Shown here: positions 55,409 to 63,959 of the stretch, in pieces
Layout of the letters: every line of letters begins with the position of its first letter
How positions within the stretch are numbered: the first letter of the stretch is position 1
Assembly: GCF_018070025.1 (NCBI RefSeq)
Contig: NZ_JAGPYQ010000001.1
Location: forward strand, 6,262,001 to 6,326,000
DNA length: 64,000 bases
Reading direction: 5' to 3'
From: Streptomyces liliiviolaceus
GTDB lineage: Bacteria > Actinomycetota > Actinomycetes > Streptomycetales > Streptomycetaceae
Notes under the pieces: model-generated
Told to the model about the DNA's origin: nothing
Seen by the model: the letters and a program-made list of their open reading frames with translations, nothing else
Databases searched by the model: none
Program-made: the position numbers and the translations under genes

Positions 55409-56482
55409 GTGAACCGAGACCTCACTGCCCACGACTGGATCCTGGCGGGCGTCTGGCTGATCGCCGGGCTCGTGGCGACCGTCCTGCTCCGCTTTCTGCT
55501 GCGCTGGCTGGGCAAGCACGCGACCCGTACCCGGTGGACCGGGGACGACGTCCTCGTCGACGCCCTGCGCGCGCTGGTACCGGTCGCGGCGATCACCGGC
55601 GGAGTGGCCGCCGCGGCGGCGACGCTGCCGCTGACCGGCAAGGTCAACCACACCGTCAACCAGATCCTGACGGTCCTGGTCATGCTCGCCGCCACCATCA
55701 CCGTGGCGCGTGTCCTCGCCGGTCTGGTGCGGGCCGTCACCCAGTCCCGTTCCGGTGTCGCCGGATCGGCCTCGATCTTCGTCAACATCACCCGGGTCGT
55801 CGTCCTGGCCATCGGCTGCCTGGTCGTGCTGCAGACCCTGGGGATATCGATAGCCCCGCTGCTCACGGCCCTGGGCGTCGGCGGTCTCGCGGTGGCGCTG
55901 GCCCTCCAGGACACCCTCGCCAACCTCTTCGCGGGCATCCACATCCTCGCCTCGAAGACGATCCAGCCCGGCGACTACATCCGCCTCACCAGCGGGGAGG
56001 AGGGGTACGTCGTCGACATCAACTGGCGCAACACCGTCGTACGCAACCTCTCCAACAACCTGGTGATCATCCCGAACGCCCAGCTGTCCAGCACCAACAT
56101 GACCAACTACAGCCGGCCGGAACAGGAGATGACCCTGATGGTGCAGGTCGGCGTCGGTTACGACAGCGACCTGGAGCACGTGGAGCGCGTCACCTCCGAG
56201 GTCGTGACCGAGGTCATGACGGAGATCGAGGGCGCGACGCCCGAGCACGAACCCGCCATCCGCTTCCACACGTTCGGGGACTCGCGGATCAGCTTCACGG
56301 TGATCCTGGGCGTCGGCGAGTTCAGCGACCAGTACCGGATCAAGCACGAGTTCATCAAGCGGCTGCACAAGCGGTACCGCCTCGAAGGCATCCGCATCCC
56401 CTCCCCCGCGCGCACGGTCGCCCTCCAGCAGAACGGCGTGGCGATCCCCCCGCAGCGCGACGGTTCCCTCTCCCTCCCGTAG
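55409..56482 (+). CDS. Mechanosensitive channel of the MscS family
   Basis: A 357-aa membrane protein. About four hydrophobic segments at ~10-175 (WILAGVWLIAGLVATVLLRF, VLVMLAATITVARVLAGLVR) lead to the pore-lining helix and beta domain: ALGVGGLAVALALQDTLANL with Gly/Ala spacing, then GDYIRLTSGEEGYVVDINWR, NNLVIIPNAQLSSTNMTNYS and a C-terminal alpha/beta domain. It should open under membrane tension to release solutes during osmotic downshock. GTG 55409 is preceded by GGGAGG at 55397-55402. It is 49 bp upstream of the sugar kinase gene. Confidence 0.93.
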   Translation: MNRDLTAHDWILAGVWLIAGLVATVLLRFLLRWLGKHATRTRWTGDDVLVDALRALVPVAAITGGVAAAAATLPLTGKVNHTVNQILTVLVMLAATITVARVLAGLVRAVTQSRSGVAGSASIFVNITRVVVLAIGCLVVLQTLGISIAPLLTALGVGGLAVALALQDTLANLFAGIHILASKTIQPGDYIRLTSGEEGYVVDINWRNTVVRNLSNNLVIIPNAQLSSTNMTNYSRPEQEMTLMVQVGVGYDSDLEHVERVTSEVVTEVMTEIEGATPEHEPAIRFHTFGDSRISFTVILGVGEFSDQYRIKHEFIKRLHKRYRLEGIRIPSPARTVALQQNGVAIPPQRDGSLSLP

Positions 56483-56531
56483 AACAGGGGAGGACGGAGA
56501 GAACGGCGACGAGAAGGCGGGGCGCGGGGAC

Positions 56532-58070
56532 ATGACGGTGCTCGGGGTCGACATCGGTACGTCCAGCAGCAAGGGCGTGCTGGTCGACGCGGACGGAACG
56601 GTCCTCGCGACGGCGGTGCGGCCGCACACGGTCGACCGGCCGCGCCCCGGGCACGTCGAGATGGACGCACGGGTGTGGTGGGACGAGTTCGCCTCCCTCG
56701 CCCGGGAGTTGCTGAAGTCCCCGCACGACGGCGCGTCCGTCACCGCGGTCGGCGTCAGCGGGATGGGCCCGTGCGTCACGCTCGCCGACGCGGCGGACAT
56801 CCCGCTGCGTCCGGCGGTCCTGTACGGCGTCGACACCCGCGCCACCGAGCAGATCGCCCGCCTGGAGGCCGAGTTGGGCCGTGACGCCGTACTGCGGCGC
56901 TGCGGCTCCCTGCTGTCCACCCAGGCCGTGGGCCCCAAGATCGCCTGGCTGGCGGAGCACGAACCTGAGACGGTCGCGCGGGCCCGGCGCCTCTACATGC
57001 CCAGCTCCTACCTGGTGCGCCGGCTCACCGGGGCCTACACGCTCGACCACCACTCGGCGAGCCAGTCCGTCCCGCTGTACGACTCCGTCGCCCAGGAGTG
57101 GTACGCACCGTGGACGCGGCACATCGCACCCTGGCTGGAACTGCCCCGGCTGCTGTGGCCCGGGGACATCGCCGGGCGGGTGACGGCCGAGGCGGCGGAC
57201 GCCACCGGTCTGCCCGTCGGGGTCCCGGTGATCGCCGGCACGGTCGACGCCTGGTCGGAGGCGCTGAGCGTGGGGGCCCAACACACCGGTGACCTCATGC
57301 TCATGTACGGCAGCACCATGTTCCTGATCCACACTCTGGCCGACCGTCTGCTGGTGCCCGAGTTGTGGAGCACGGTCGGGGCCCTGCCCGGCACCCGCAG
57401 TCTCGCGGGCGGCATGGCCACGTCCGGTGTGATCACGGACTGGCTGCGGGAGGTGACCGGGGCGCCCGACCACGCGACCCTGCTCGCCGAGGCCGAGGCG
57501 TCCGGGCCGGGTGCGCGCGGGCTGCTGATGCTGCCCTACTTCGCGGGCGAGCGGACGCCGGTGGCCGATCCGCACGCACGCGGTGTGATCGCCGGGCTGA
57601 CGGTGGAGCACACCCGCGGCGATCTCTACCGCGCCGCCCTGGAGGCGACGGCCTTCGGTGTCCGGCACAACGTCGAGGCGATGCGCGCGGCCGGAGCGGA
57701 CGTCCGCCGGGTCGTCGCCGTGGGTGGCGGCACCCGCGGCGGCCTGTGGACGGGGATCGTCTCCTCGGTGACCGGCCTGGAGCAGGAGGTCAGGGCCGTG
57801 TCGCTCGGCGCGAGTTACGGCGCCGCGTTCCTGGCCGCCGGCGCGGTCGGCGACCCGCGCATCGACGCGTGGAACCCGGTACGCGAGCGGGTCGCCCCCG
57901 ACCCGCTCCTGCGCGACCGCTACGACGAGGCGTACGCCCTCTACCTCCAGCTGTATCCGGCGACGCGGGACATCGCCCACGCGCTGGCCGGACACCAGCT
58001 GTCCGGAGACGGGCACCCCCGCGACGGGCAGCCCGGACGCCGAGGTCGCCGGCGGGACGCCCACGGCTAA
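56532..58070 (+). CDS. FGGY-family carbohydrate kinase (xylulokinase-like)
   Basis: A 512-aa kinase with the two-lobed actin-like fold. The N-terminal phosphate loop is VLGVDIGTSSSKGVLVDADG, the sugar-binding region has GVSGMGPCVTLAD and LYGVDTRATEQI, followed by SSYLVRRLTGAYTLDHHSAS with the presumed catalytic Asp in GTVDAWSEAL. The ATP half has YGSTMFLIH, LLMLPYFAGERTPVADPHA, and VAVGGGTRGGLWTGIVSSVT. The family phosphorylates D-xylulose, L-ribulose, glycerol and similar polyols; the pattern leans to xylulokinase-like enzymes but does not fix the substrate. The C-terminal ~30 residues are Arg/Gly-rich extra sequence. It converges on the transporter gene at 58101. Confidence 0.9.
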   Translation: MTVLGVDIGTSSSKGVLVDADGTVLATAVRPHTVDRPRPGHVEMDARVWWDEFASLARELLKSPHDGASVTAVGVSGMGPCVTLADAADIPLRPAVLYGVDTRATEQIARLEAELGRDAVLRRCGSLLSTQAVGPKIAWLAEHEPETVARARRLYMPSSYLVRRLTGAYTLDHHSASQSVPLYDSVAQEWYAPWTRHIAPWLELPRLLWPGDIAGRVTAEAADATGLPVGVPVIAGTVDAWSEALSVGAQHTGDLMLMYGSTMFLIHTLADRLLVPELWSTVGALPGTRSLAGGMATSGVITDWLREVTGAPDHATLLAEAEASGPGARGLLMLPYFAGERTPVADPHARGVIAGLTVEHTRGDLYRAALEATAFGVRHNVEAMRAAGADVRRVVAVGGGTRGGLWTGIVSSVTGLEQEVRAVSLGASYGAAFLAAGAVGDPRIDAWNPVRERVAPDPLLRDRYDEAYALYLQLYPATRDIAHALAGHQLSGDGHPRDGQPGRRGRRRDAHG

Positions 58071-58100
58071 GCGTCCCGCACGGCGGCCCTCACCGTGCGC

Positions 58101-59435
58101 TCAGTGGGCGGTGACCAGCCCCTGGGGCGTGTCGCTCCCCGACGCCCGCTTCGAGCCGCGCAGCGCGGCGATGCCGATGAAGACCATCGACGACAGGCCC
58201 GCGATCGCGAAGGCGGTGAAGCCCCAGTCGCCGTTCCCGGCGGCGAGCAGCTGGCCGCCCAGCCAGGGCCCGAACACGGCGCCGAAGCGGCCCATGCCCG
58301 AGGTCCAGCCGACGGCGGTGGCGCGGCTGTCGGGGGTGGAGCGGATCGAGACGGTCGCGTAGATCATGACCTGGGCGCTGTTGAGGAACACCCCGGTGAG
58401 GAAGACGACCGCGAAGGTGAGTCCCAGCGGCATGTGGACGCTGAGCAGGAAGACCCCGGCGGCGGTCAGCGCGAACCAGAGCGAGGAGATGCGCGGGGCG
58501 CCGAACCGGTCCGCGGCCCGTCCGGCGACCAGCATGCCGACGATGCCGCCGAGGTTGAACAGGACGACGAAGGTCAGGGCCGAGCCCAGTTCGTACCCCT
58601 CGCCGCGCATCAGTGTGGGCAGCCAGGTGGCGACTCCGTAGACCAGCAGCAGTCCGCCGAAGGAGGCCAGCCAGTACAGCAGGGTCTGGGTCCACTCGCC
58701 GCCGCGGAACAGGTTCGCGAGGGCGTTCCAGCGGTCGCCCGCGGCCTTCTTCCCGGTCTCGGCGGGCAGTTCGACCTCGAAGCGGCCGGCCAGTGCGCGG
58801 GCCTCCTCGGTGCGGCCCTTGGCGACGAGGAAGCTCAGCGACTCGGGCAGGAACCTCGCGAGCGCCGGGACGAAGAGCAGCGGGACCACACAGACCCAGA
58901 ACGCAGCGCGCCAGCCGAGGGGCTCCACGATCCACAGGGCCACATAGGCGGAGAGGATGCCGCCCGCGTGGTGGGCGGTCATCAGCAGGCCGATGGTGAG
59001 GGCGGCGCGGGTGCGCGGGGCGTAGTCGGAGACCATGCTGATCGCGGTGGGCAGCAGCCCGCCGAGGCCGACACCGGCGAGGGTCCGGCCGAGGCCGAAG
59101 ACCGCCACGCTGCCCGACATGGCGCAGAGGCCGGAGGCCAGCGAGAAGAGCGTGACGCAGGCGACCATCAGCTTCTTGCGGCCCACCCGGTCGGCGATCG
59201 TCCCCGCGGTCAGTGCGCCGATCAGCATGCCGAAGGTGGCGTAGCTGCCGAGGTCGCCCGCCCGGTCCGGGGTGAGGCCGAGGGACTTCTCGGCCAGCAT
59301 GTGCGGCAGCACGGAGCCGTAGATGAACATGTCGAGGCCGTCGAAGAGCACGGCCAGCCAACACAGGCCCAGGACCAGGAGGGCCATTCTGCTGCCGCGT
59401 GCGGACAGGGCGAAGGAGGAAGAGGAGGGGGACAT
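58101..59435 (-). CDS. MFS transporter, aromatic acid:H+ symporter (AAHS)-like
   Basis: A 444-aa 12-helix major facilitator. The first helix carries LAVLFDGLDMFIYGSVLPHM, with the D-G-x-D signature of the aromatic-acid (PcaK/BenK) group. GTIADRVGRKKLM is the MFS A motif, and the large loop in the middle follows FLPESLSFLVAKGRTEEARA. It should import an aromatic acid for the enzymes encoded upstream. It starts at ATG 59435 with GAGGAA. It has its own promoter (59540-59568) in the 176-bp spacer after the dioxygenase gene. Confidence 0.9.
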   Translation of the reverse strand: MSPSSSSFALSARGSRMALLVLGLCWLAVLFDGLDMFIYGSVLPHMLAEKSLGLTPDRAGDLGSYATFGMLIGALTAGTIADRVGRKKLMVACVTLFSLASGLCAMSGSVAVFGLGRTLAGVGLGGLLPTAISMVSDYAPRTRAALTIGLLMTAHHAGGILSAYVALWIVEPLGWRAAFWVCVVPLLFVPALARFLPESLSFLVAKGRTEEARALAGRFEVELPAETGKKAAGDRWNALANLFRGGEWTQTLLYWLASFGGLLLVYGVATWLPTLMRGEGYELGSALTFVVLFNLGGIVGMLVAGRAADRFGAPRISSLWFALTAAGVFLLSVHMPLGLTFAVVFLTGVFLNSAQVMIYATVSIRSTPDSRATAVGWTSGMGRFGAVFGPWLGGQLLAAGNGDWGFTAFAIAGLSSMVFIGIAALRGSKRASGSDTPQGLVTAH

Positions 59436-59539
59436 CGTTGTTCCTCTCGTCCAGGAGTCGGGTTCCTGGAGGGGATTCGGGAGGTGGGCCGCGCGATCCG
59501 TGCGACTGACGGCCGACGGCTGACCCGGTGATGCGCTCG

Positions 59540-59587
59540 ACGCTAGGAATCCACCCCATGATTGTCAACGTTTTTGTCAACAATCAC
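59540..59587 (-). promoter_or_regulatory. Promoter of the transporter gene with a repeat that may bind the GntR regulator
   Basis: On the minus strand TTGACA (+ 59563-59568) and TAGCGT (+ 59540-59545) are 17 bp apart, a near-ideal housekeeping promoter. The -35 box lies in the direct repeat TTGTCAAC (59562-59569 and 59574-59581), which is also flanked by the inverted repeat TGATTGT / ACAATCA. FCD-type GntR proteins often bind TTGTNNACAA-like sites, so the regulator at 63309 is a candidate. Confidence 0.65.
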
Positions 59588-59611
59588 AGGAACCGACGGA
59601 GAGGTGACCGC

Positions 59612-60571
59612 TCAAGCGGAGACCGGCGGGGTGCCGTGGGTGTGGAAGGACTCGATGGTCTTCAGCCCCCACGCCTGGCCCTTCTTGCGCTCGTTCTCCG
59701 TCCAGGTGATCAGCGGCCAGTCGGGGGCCAGCACCAGCCGGGTGAGCGGGTTGCACAGTTCGATCCGGTTGCCGCCGGGCTCGTACACGTACAGGAAGAA
59801 CGTCTGCTGGATGGCGTGCTTGTGCGGGCCCGTCTCGATGAACACACCGGTGTCCAGGGCGAGATCGGCGGCCCGCAGGATGTCCTCGCGGGTGTCCGTG
59901 GCGAACGCGATGTGGTGCAGGCGCCCCGTCGAACCGGTCCAGTCCTCGGTGTAGACGACGTCGTACGACTTGCTGCTGAAGGTCAGCCACTGGGCGGCGA
60001 TCCTGCCGTCGTCGAGCTGGATCTGCTCGGTCGGGCGGGCACCGAGCACCTCGTGGACGAAGCCGCCGTTCGAACCGACGTCCGCGGCAAGGAAGTTGAC
60101 GTGGTCCAGGCGGCGTACGCCCACGCCGTGGCCGGGCTTGGCCTGCGGCTGGTTCTTCAGGCCCGGTTTCAGCGCGTCCGGCGCCCGGTACCACTCGCTC
60201 TCCCAGTAGAGGGCGATCTCGTGGCCGTCGGGGTCGGTGGTGACGTACAGCGGGCCGAGGCCCGGCTCGTCCTCGACCCAGCGGCCGGTGCGGCCGGCGC
60301 TCTCGGCCTCCTTGACCCGCCGCTGGAGCGCCTCCTCGCTGGAGGCGCGCAGGGCGGTGCGGCGGATGCCGGACGTCTCGTGCGCGGTCAGGACCAGGCT
60401 GTGGTGTTCGTAGTCGTCCCAGGTCCGCAGGTAGACGGAGGTCCCGTCCGCCGAGCGCCCGTTCTCGGTCAGGCCGAGGTATTCGATGAAGAAGCGGACG
60501 CTGGCGTCCAGGTCGGGGGTGAGCAGTTCGACGTGCCCGAGGTGGGCGATGTCGCCGAGCGGCGGGGCCAT
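59612..60571 (-). CDS. Two-domain VOC extradiol ring-cleavage dioxygenase
   Basis: A 319-aa type I extradiol dioxygenase made of two vicinal-oxygen-chelate modules. The first (HLGHVELLTPDLDASVRFFI) is structural. The second holds the likely iron ligands: His157 in RRLDHVNFLAADV, His219/220 in GRLHHIAFATD and Glu271 in PGGNRIELCNP, with the active-site Tyr in FFLYVYEPGG. Relatives open catechol-type rings next to the hydroxyls. Its neighbours are enzymes that use 4-oxalomesaconate, so the natural substrate may be gallate, a methoxylated gallate or protocatechuate. It starts at ATG 60571 with GAGGAGG upstream. Confidence 0.9.
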   Translation of the reverse strand: MAPPLGDIAHLGHVELLTPDLDASVRFFIEYLGLTENGRSADGTSVYLRTWDDYEHHSLVLTAHETSGIRRTALRASSEEALQRRVKEAESAGRTGRWVEDEPGLGPLYVTTDPDGHEIALYWESEWYRAPDALKPGLKNQPQAKPGHGVGVRRLDHVNFLAADVGSNGGFVHEVLGARPTEQIQLDDGRIAAQWLTFSSKSYDVVYTEDWTGSTGRLHHIAFATDTREDILRAADLALDTGVFIETGPHKHAIQQTFFLYVYEPGGNRIELCNPLTRLVLAPDWPLITWTENERKKGQAWGLKTIESFHTHGTPPVSA

Positions 60572-60580
60572 GAGGCCTCC

Positions 60581-60670
60581 TCAGGGGTGGTGTGCGGCTC
60601 AGGGGTGGCGCGCGGCTCAAGGGTGAGGCGCGGGCCAGGGGTGGTGCGCGGGCCAGGGCTGGCGCGCGGC
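60581..60670. repeat. Tandem ~18-bp repeats between the tautomerase and dioxygenase genes
   Basis: Five units of about 18 bp with the pattern TCAGGGGTGGYGCGCGGC lie head to tail (60581-60598, 60599-60616, 60617-60635, 60636-60653, 60654-60670), filling almost the whole 99-bp spacer. The first two differ by one base. It could be a translated linker in another frame, a transcript-stabilising structure or a protein-binding array. Confidence 0.7.
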
Positions 60671-61780
60671 TCAAGCGGGCCGGGGGAAGACCGTGCCGTC
60701 GAAGATCTTGCGCGCGGTACGGACGACGGCGGTGCGCCGGGCGACGGGCGCGCCGCCCGGGAGGTCGTGGGCGAGGGCCGTCTCGATGTCGAGGAAGCCG
60801 GTGGGGTGCTCGATCCGCATCCGGTCCCCGTGCTCCGGCACGCGCGCCACGCCCTCGCCGACCCCGCCCTCGATACGCAGTCCCGCGGCGACGCTCGCCG
60901 CGCCCAGGACGCCGATCGAGGTGTGGCAGCGCACGGGTATGAAGGTGCGCGTCATGACCGCGCCGCCGTCCGACGGCGGTGCGAGCAGGCTGAGTTTGGG
61001 CACGGTGGTGTTCTCCACATCGCCCAGGCCCATGAGTTTCCCCGCCTCCAGCCTGATCTCCTGGAGTCGTTCGGCCAGTTGGCGGTCCGCCTCCAGGTCG
61101 GCGGGCTCCTCGTAGCCGGTGACTCCGAGCGAGGACGCCGCGATCAGGACGGTCGGCATGCCATTGTTCACGCAGGTCACCGGGGTGCCGACGACGAGGT
61201 CGCGCGCGCGGCCGGTGGGCAGCAGCGGACCGGTCCCCGGCGGGAACTCGATGACCACCGGCGCGGCGGACCCCGGTACGCCGGAGATCTCCGCCGAACC
61301 GGAGTAGTCGACGCGCCCGCCCGGCGTGGGGAACTCCGCGACGGCGAGGTCCCCGGTGTTCAGCATGCGGATCCGTACGGAGGTGCGGTCGCCGTCCGCC
61401 GCGACCAGACCGCGCTCCACGGCGAAGGGGCCCACGCCCGCGAGGAGGTTCCCACAGTTCTGACGGTCACTCACCTCGGGCTTCTCGACGCCGACTTGAA
61501 GGAACAGGTAGTCGACGTCCGCCTCCGGGTCGGCGGACACGGAGACCACCGCGACCTTGCTGGTCAGGGGATGCGCACCGCCCAGGCCGTCGATCTGCCG
61601 CGGGTCCGGACTGCCCATGATCCGCAGCAACAGGGCGTCACGCGGGGCGGGTTCGGCGGGCAGGTCCCCGGCGAGGAAGTAGGCGCCCTTGGAGGTACCG
61701 CCGCGCAGGAGCATGCAGCGCACCTCGTCGGTACGGGCTTCCTCGGGGGCTTGCGCACGGGGATCGGCGGCACCGGTCAC
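60671..61780 (-). CDS. PrpF/4-oxalomesaconate tautomerase (GalD)-family isomerase
   Basis: A 369-aa protein of the diaminopimelate-epimerase-like PrpF family. Characteristic parts are VRCMLLRGGTSKGAYFLAGD at the N terminus, GLGGAHPLTSKVAVVS, QVGVEKPEVSDRQNCGNLLA with the conserved Cys, and IPVRCHTSIGVLGAASVAAG with the second Cys region. Family members move double bonds in dicarboxylic acids; GalD isomerises the keto and enol forms of 4-oxalomesaconate. Given the aldolase and hydratase genes beside it, that role fits better than the methylcitrate-cycle role of PrpF. The GTG at 61780 overlaps the aldolase stop by 4 bp. Confidence 0.88.
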   Translation of the reverse strand: MTGAADPRAQAPEEARTDEVRCMLLRGGTSKGAYFLAGDLPAEPAPRDALLLRIMGSPDPRQIDGLGGAHPLTSKVAVVSVSADPEADVDYLFLQVGVEKPEVSDRQNCGNLLAGVGPFAVERGLVAADGDRTSVRIRMLNTGDLAVAEFPTPGGRVDYSGSAEISGVPGSAAPVVIEFPPGTGPLLPTGRARDLVVGTPVTCVNNGMPTVLIAASSLGVTGYEEPADLEADRQLAERLQEIRLEAGKLMGLGDVENTTVPKLSLLAPPSDGGAVMTRTFIPVRCHTSIGVLGAASVAAGLRIEGGVGEGVARVPEHGDRMRIEHPTGFLDIETALAHDLPGGAPVARRTAVVRTARKIFDGTVFPRPA

Positions 61781-62499
61781 GACCCCGCTCCGTCCCGCTC
61801 GCCGTCCCGCTCGTACTCGTCGTACGACTGATAGGAGACACCGAGGCGTACGAGGGTCTCGCGCAGGCCGTAGCGGTCGAGACCGAGCTGGCCCTCCTGG
61901 AAGGCGGCGCGGGCCCCGGCCTCCTTGGCCTCGCGGGCCTCGGACGCCTCGGCGGTCCTGCGGGCCCGCTCACGGGGCACGCACACCACCCCGTCGTCGT
62001 CGGCGACGATCACGTCGCCGGGACGGATCACCTGGCCGCCGACGACCACCGGCACGTTCACGCTGCCGCCGGTCGCCTTGACCGTGCCCTGCGGGCTGAC
62101 CGCGGCGGACCAGGCGGGGAAGCCCATCTCGCGCAGCTCCACGGTGTCCCGGATGCCCGCGTCGATGACCAGGCCGCGTACGCCGCGCCGCTGCAGCGCG
62201 GTGGCGAACAGTTCGCCGAACATGCCGTCGGTGGAGGGCGAGGTGGTCGTGACGACCAGGATGTCCCCCTCGCCGCACTGCTCGACGGCCGCGTGGATCA
62301 TGAGGTTGTCGCCGGGCCAGGAGAGCACCGTGACCGCGGTGCCCGCGACCCGGGTGTCCTGCTGGATCGGGCGCAGACGGGTGCCGAGCAGGCCGGTGCG
62401 GCCCATCGCCTCGTGCACGGTGGCGACCCCGTAGGCGGCGAGCGCCTCGACGTCCTTCGCTTCCGCCTTCGGCGGGTCGGTGACGATCACTCCACTCAT
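61777..62499 (-). CDS. 4-carboxy-4-hydroxy-2-oxoadipate aldolase / oxaloacetate decarboxylase (GalC/LigK-like)
   Basis: A 240-aa RraA-fold class II aldolase. Conserved blocks are AAYGVATVHEAMGRTGLL, AVTVLSWPGDNLMIHAAVEQ, RRGVRGLVIDAGIRDTVELR (with the Arg-Asp active site) and VVGGQVIRPGDVIVADDDGV with the metal-binding Asp pair. It cleaves 4-carboxy-4-hydroxy-2-oxoadipate to pyruvate and oxaloacetate and can decarboxylate oxaloacetate. ATG 62499 overlaps the hydratase stop (ATGA) and has GGGGAGC just upstream. It is the last step of the gallate and protocatechuate 4,5-cleavage pathways. Confidence 0.92.
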   Translation of the reverse strand: MSGVIVTDPPKAEAKDVEALAAYGVATVHEAMGRTGLLGTRLRPIQQDTRVAGTAVTVLSWPGDNLMIHAAVEQCGEGDILVVTTTSPSTDGMFGELFATALQRRGVRGLVIDAGIRDTVELREMGFPAWSAAVSPQGTVKATGGSVNVPVVVGGQVIRPGDVIVADDDGVVCVPRERARRTAEASEAREAKEAGARAAFQEGQLGLDRYGLRETLVRLGVSYQSYDEYERDGERDGAGS

Positions 62500-63245
62500 G
62501 CCAGCTCCCCTGTGACCTGCGGGTAGGGCCGCATGTACGCCTCGGCCATGGTCTTGTGGGCCAGACCCAGATTGGGTCCGGCGTTGCGCTTCAACTGGAC
62601 ACCTCGGCGGACGGCGAGGTCCGTGTAGTAGTCCCACAGGTGCTGCTGGGCGGCGAGGCACTCCATCGCCTTGCGCTTGGTCTCCCAGACCTCGGAGATG
62701 TCGAGGAGCACCTGCGGCTTGAAGCCGCACATCTCGGGCTGGTGGGGCTCGAAGAAGAACACCGGCGGGGCGCCGATGATCTCCCCCTCGGCCGGGTAGC
62801 CGATGGCCTGCGCGAGGACGCGCGCGTCCAGGGCCATGCGCGCGGCGGCCGGGTGGTCGCCGTTGTAGGGGTCGTCGAGCGGGTGGGTGAGCACGACGTC
62901 GGGCTGGGCCGCGCGGTAGACGGCCACCAGACGGTCGGTCAGTTCCGGGGTGACGGTCAGGGGGTAGTCGCCGGCGTCGAAGAAGACGACCTCGGCGCCG
63001 AGCGCGGCGGCTGCCGCCTCGGCCTCACCGCGGCGGATCCCCTTGATCTCCTCCAGGGACTTGCCCGCGCGCCACGCCTTCGCGGACTCGCCGCGCTCGC
63101 CGTAGGTCAGGCAGGCGATGGTGACCTTCTCACCGCGGGCGGCGGCGAGGGCGATGGCTCCTCCCGCCCGCCACACGAAGTCCCCGGCGTGGGCGGTGAC
63201 GACGAGCGTCGACCGTGGGGTGTTGGGCGCGTTGCCGTGGGTCAT
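62496..63245 (-). CDS. PIG-L-type 4-oxalomesaconate hydratase (GalB)-like protein
   Basis: A 249-aa PIG-L-fold zinc protein. The metal site is partly altered: VVTAHAGDFVWRAGGAIALA has AHAGDF where deacetylases have AHPDD, and HPLDDPYNGDHPAAARM supplies further His and Asp ligands. That fits GalB, the zinc hydratase of 4-oxalomesaconate in Pseudomonas putida, better than a sugar deacetylase. KRNAGPNLGLAHKTMAEAYM near the C terminus is a group-specific block. ATG 63245 has AAGGAG 9 nt upstream and is preferred over the longer open frame. It overlaps the aldolase gene by 4 bp and lies 63 bp after the GntR gene. Confidence 0.87.
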   Translation of the reverse strand: MTHGNAPNTPRSTLVVTAHAGDFVWRAGGAIALAAARGEKVTIACLTYGERGESAKAWRAGKSLEEIKGIRRGEAEAAAAALGAEVVFFDAGDYPLTVTPELTDRLVAVYRAAQPDVVLTHPLDDPYNGDHPAAARMALDARVLAQAIGYPAEGEIIGAPPVFFFEPHQPEMCGFKPQVLLDISEVWETKRKAMECLAAQQHLWDYYTDLAVRRGVQLKRNAGPNLGLAHKTMAEAYMRPYPQVTGELA

Positions 63246-63308
63246 ACCTGCAATCTCCTTGCTGGACAGGCCGGTTGACCCACCCCGCGGCGTCATGCAC
63301 GCGTTACG

Positions 63309-63959
63309 TCATTCACGCAGCGCGTCGATCACACCCGCGAGGTGGGAGCGGACGGCCTCTTCGGCCGCCTGCGGGTCCCGGGCCCTGATCGCGTCGATCA
63401 TGGCCAGATGCTCACTCAGGGACTTCTGGGGGCGCCCCGGGCGCAGCGCGAGCTGGAAACGATGGCGCACCAGCTGTGCGTTGAGCCGTTCCAGCAGTCC
63501 CACGGCCACCTGTTGGCCGCTGAACTGCCTGATGTGGGCGTGGAGTTCGTGGTTGAGGTCGGAGTAGGTCACCGGTTCGCCGTCGGCGACGGCTTTGGAC
63601 ATCGCCTCGCCCAGGGCGACCAGTTGGTTGAGTTGGTCGTCGGTGGCCTCGACGGCCGCCTTGCCCGCGCACAGTCCTTCCAGGACCATGCGGCACTCGG
63701 TGATGGCGACCGCCTCCTCCACGGTCACCACGCGGACGCGTGAGCCGCGGTTGCGGATGCGTTCGACCAGGCCTTCCGACTCCAGCTCGATCAGGGCTGC
63801 CCGGACGCTGGCGCGTGTGACCTCGAACTGCTCGGCGAGTTCGTTCTCCACCAGGCGTTGGGCCGGGGCCATGTCGCCTTGCAGGATGGCTTGCCGCAGC
63901 TGCGTGAGGGCGTGCTGCTTGGCTTGCTCTCCGGTGCTCGGACGGGCTTCTTTCGGCAT
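63309..63959 (-). CDS. GntR-family (FCD) transcriptional regulator
   Basis: A 216-aa regulator. The winged helix at ~12-75 is HALTQLRQAILQGDMAPAQR, then LVENELAEQFEVTRASVRAA and ESEGLVERIRNRGSRV. Residues ~85-212 form the all-helical FCD effector domain with the metal-binding His and Asp of SDLNHELHAHIRQFSG and SEHLAMIDAIRARDPQAAEE. It is the first gene read into the aromatic operon, so it probably represses the operon and releases it on binding an aromatic acid or pathway intermediate. ATG 63959 has a GGGAGGG site. Confidence 0.93.
   Translation of the reverse strand: MPKEARPSTGEQAKQHALTQLRQAILQGDMAPAQRLVENELAEQFEVTRASVRAALIELESEGLVERIRNRGSRVRVVTVEEAVAITECRMVLEGLCAGKAAVEATDDQLNQLVALGEAMSKAVADGEPVTYSDLNHELHAHIRQFSGQQVAVGLLERLNAQLVRHRFQLALRPGRPQKSLSEHLAMIDAIRARDPQAAEEAVRSHLAGVIDALRE

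Noticed and set aside
60575..60674. N-terminal extension of the dioxygenase through the tandem repeats
   Set aside because: An open frame there would give repeated Arg/Ala/Pro/Leu peptides in a different frame from the dioxygenase. The GAGGAGG site just before ATG 60571 marks the start.
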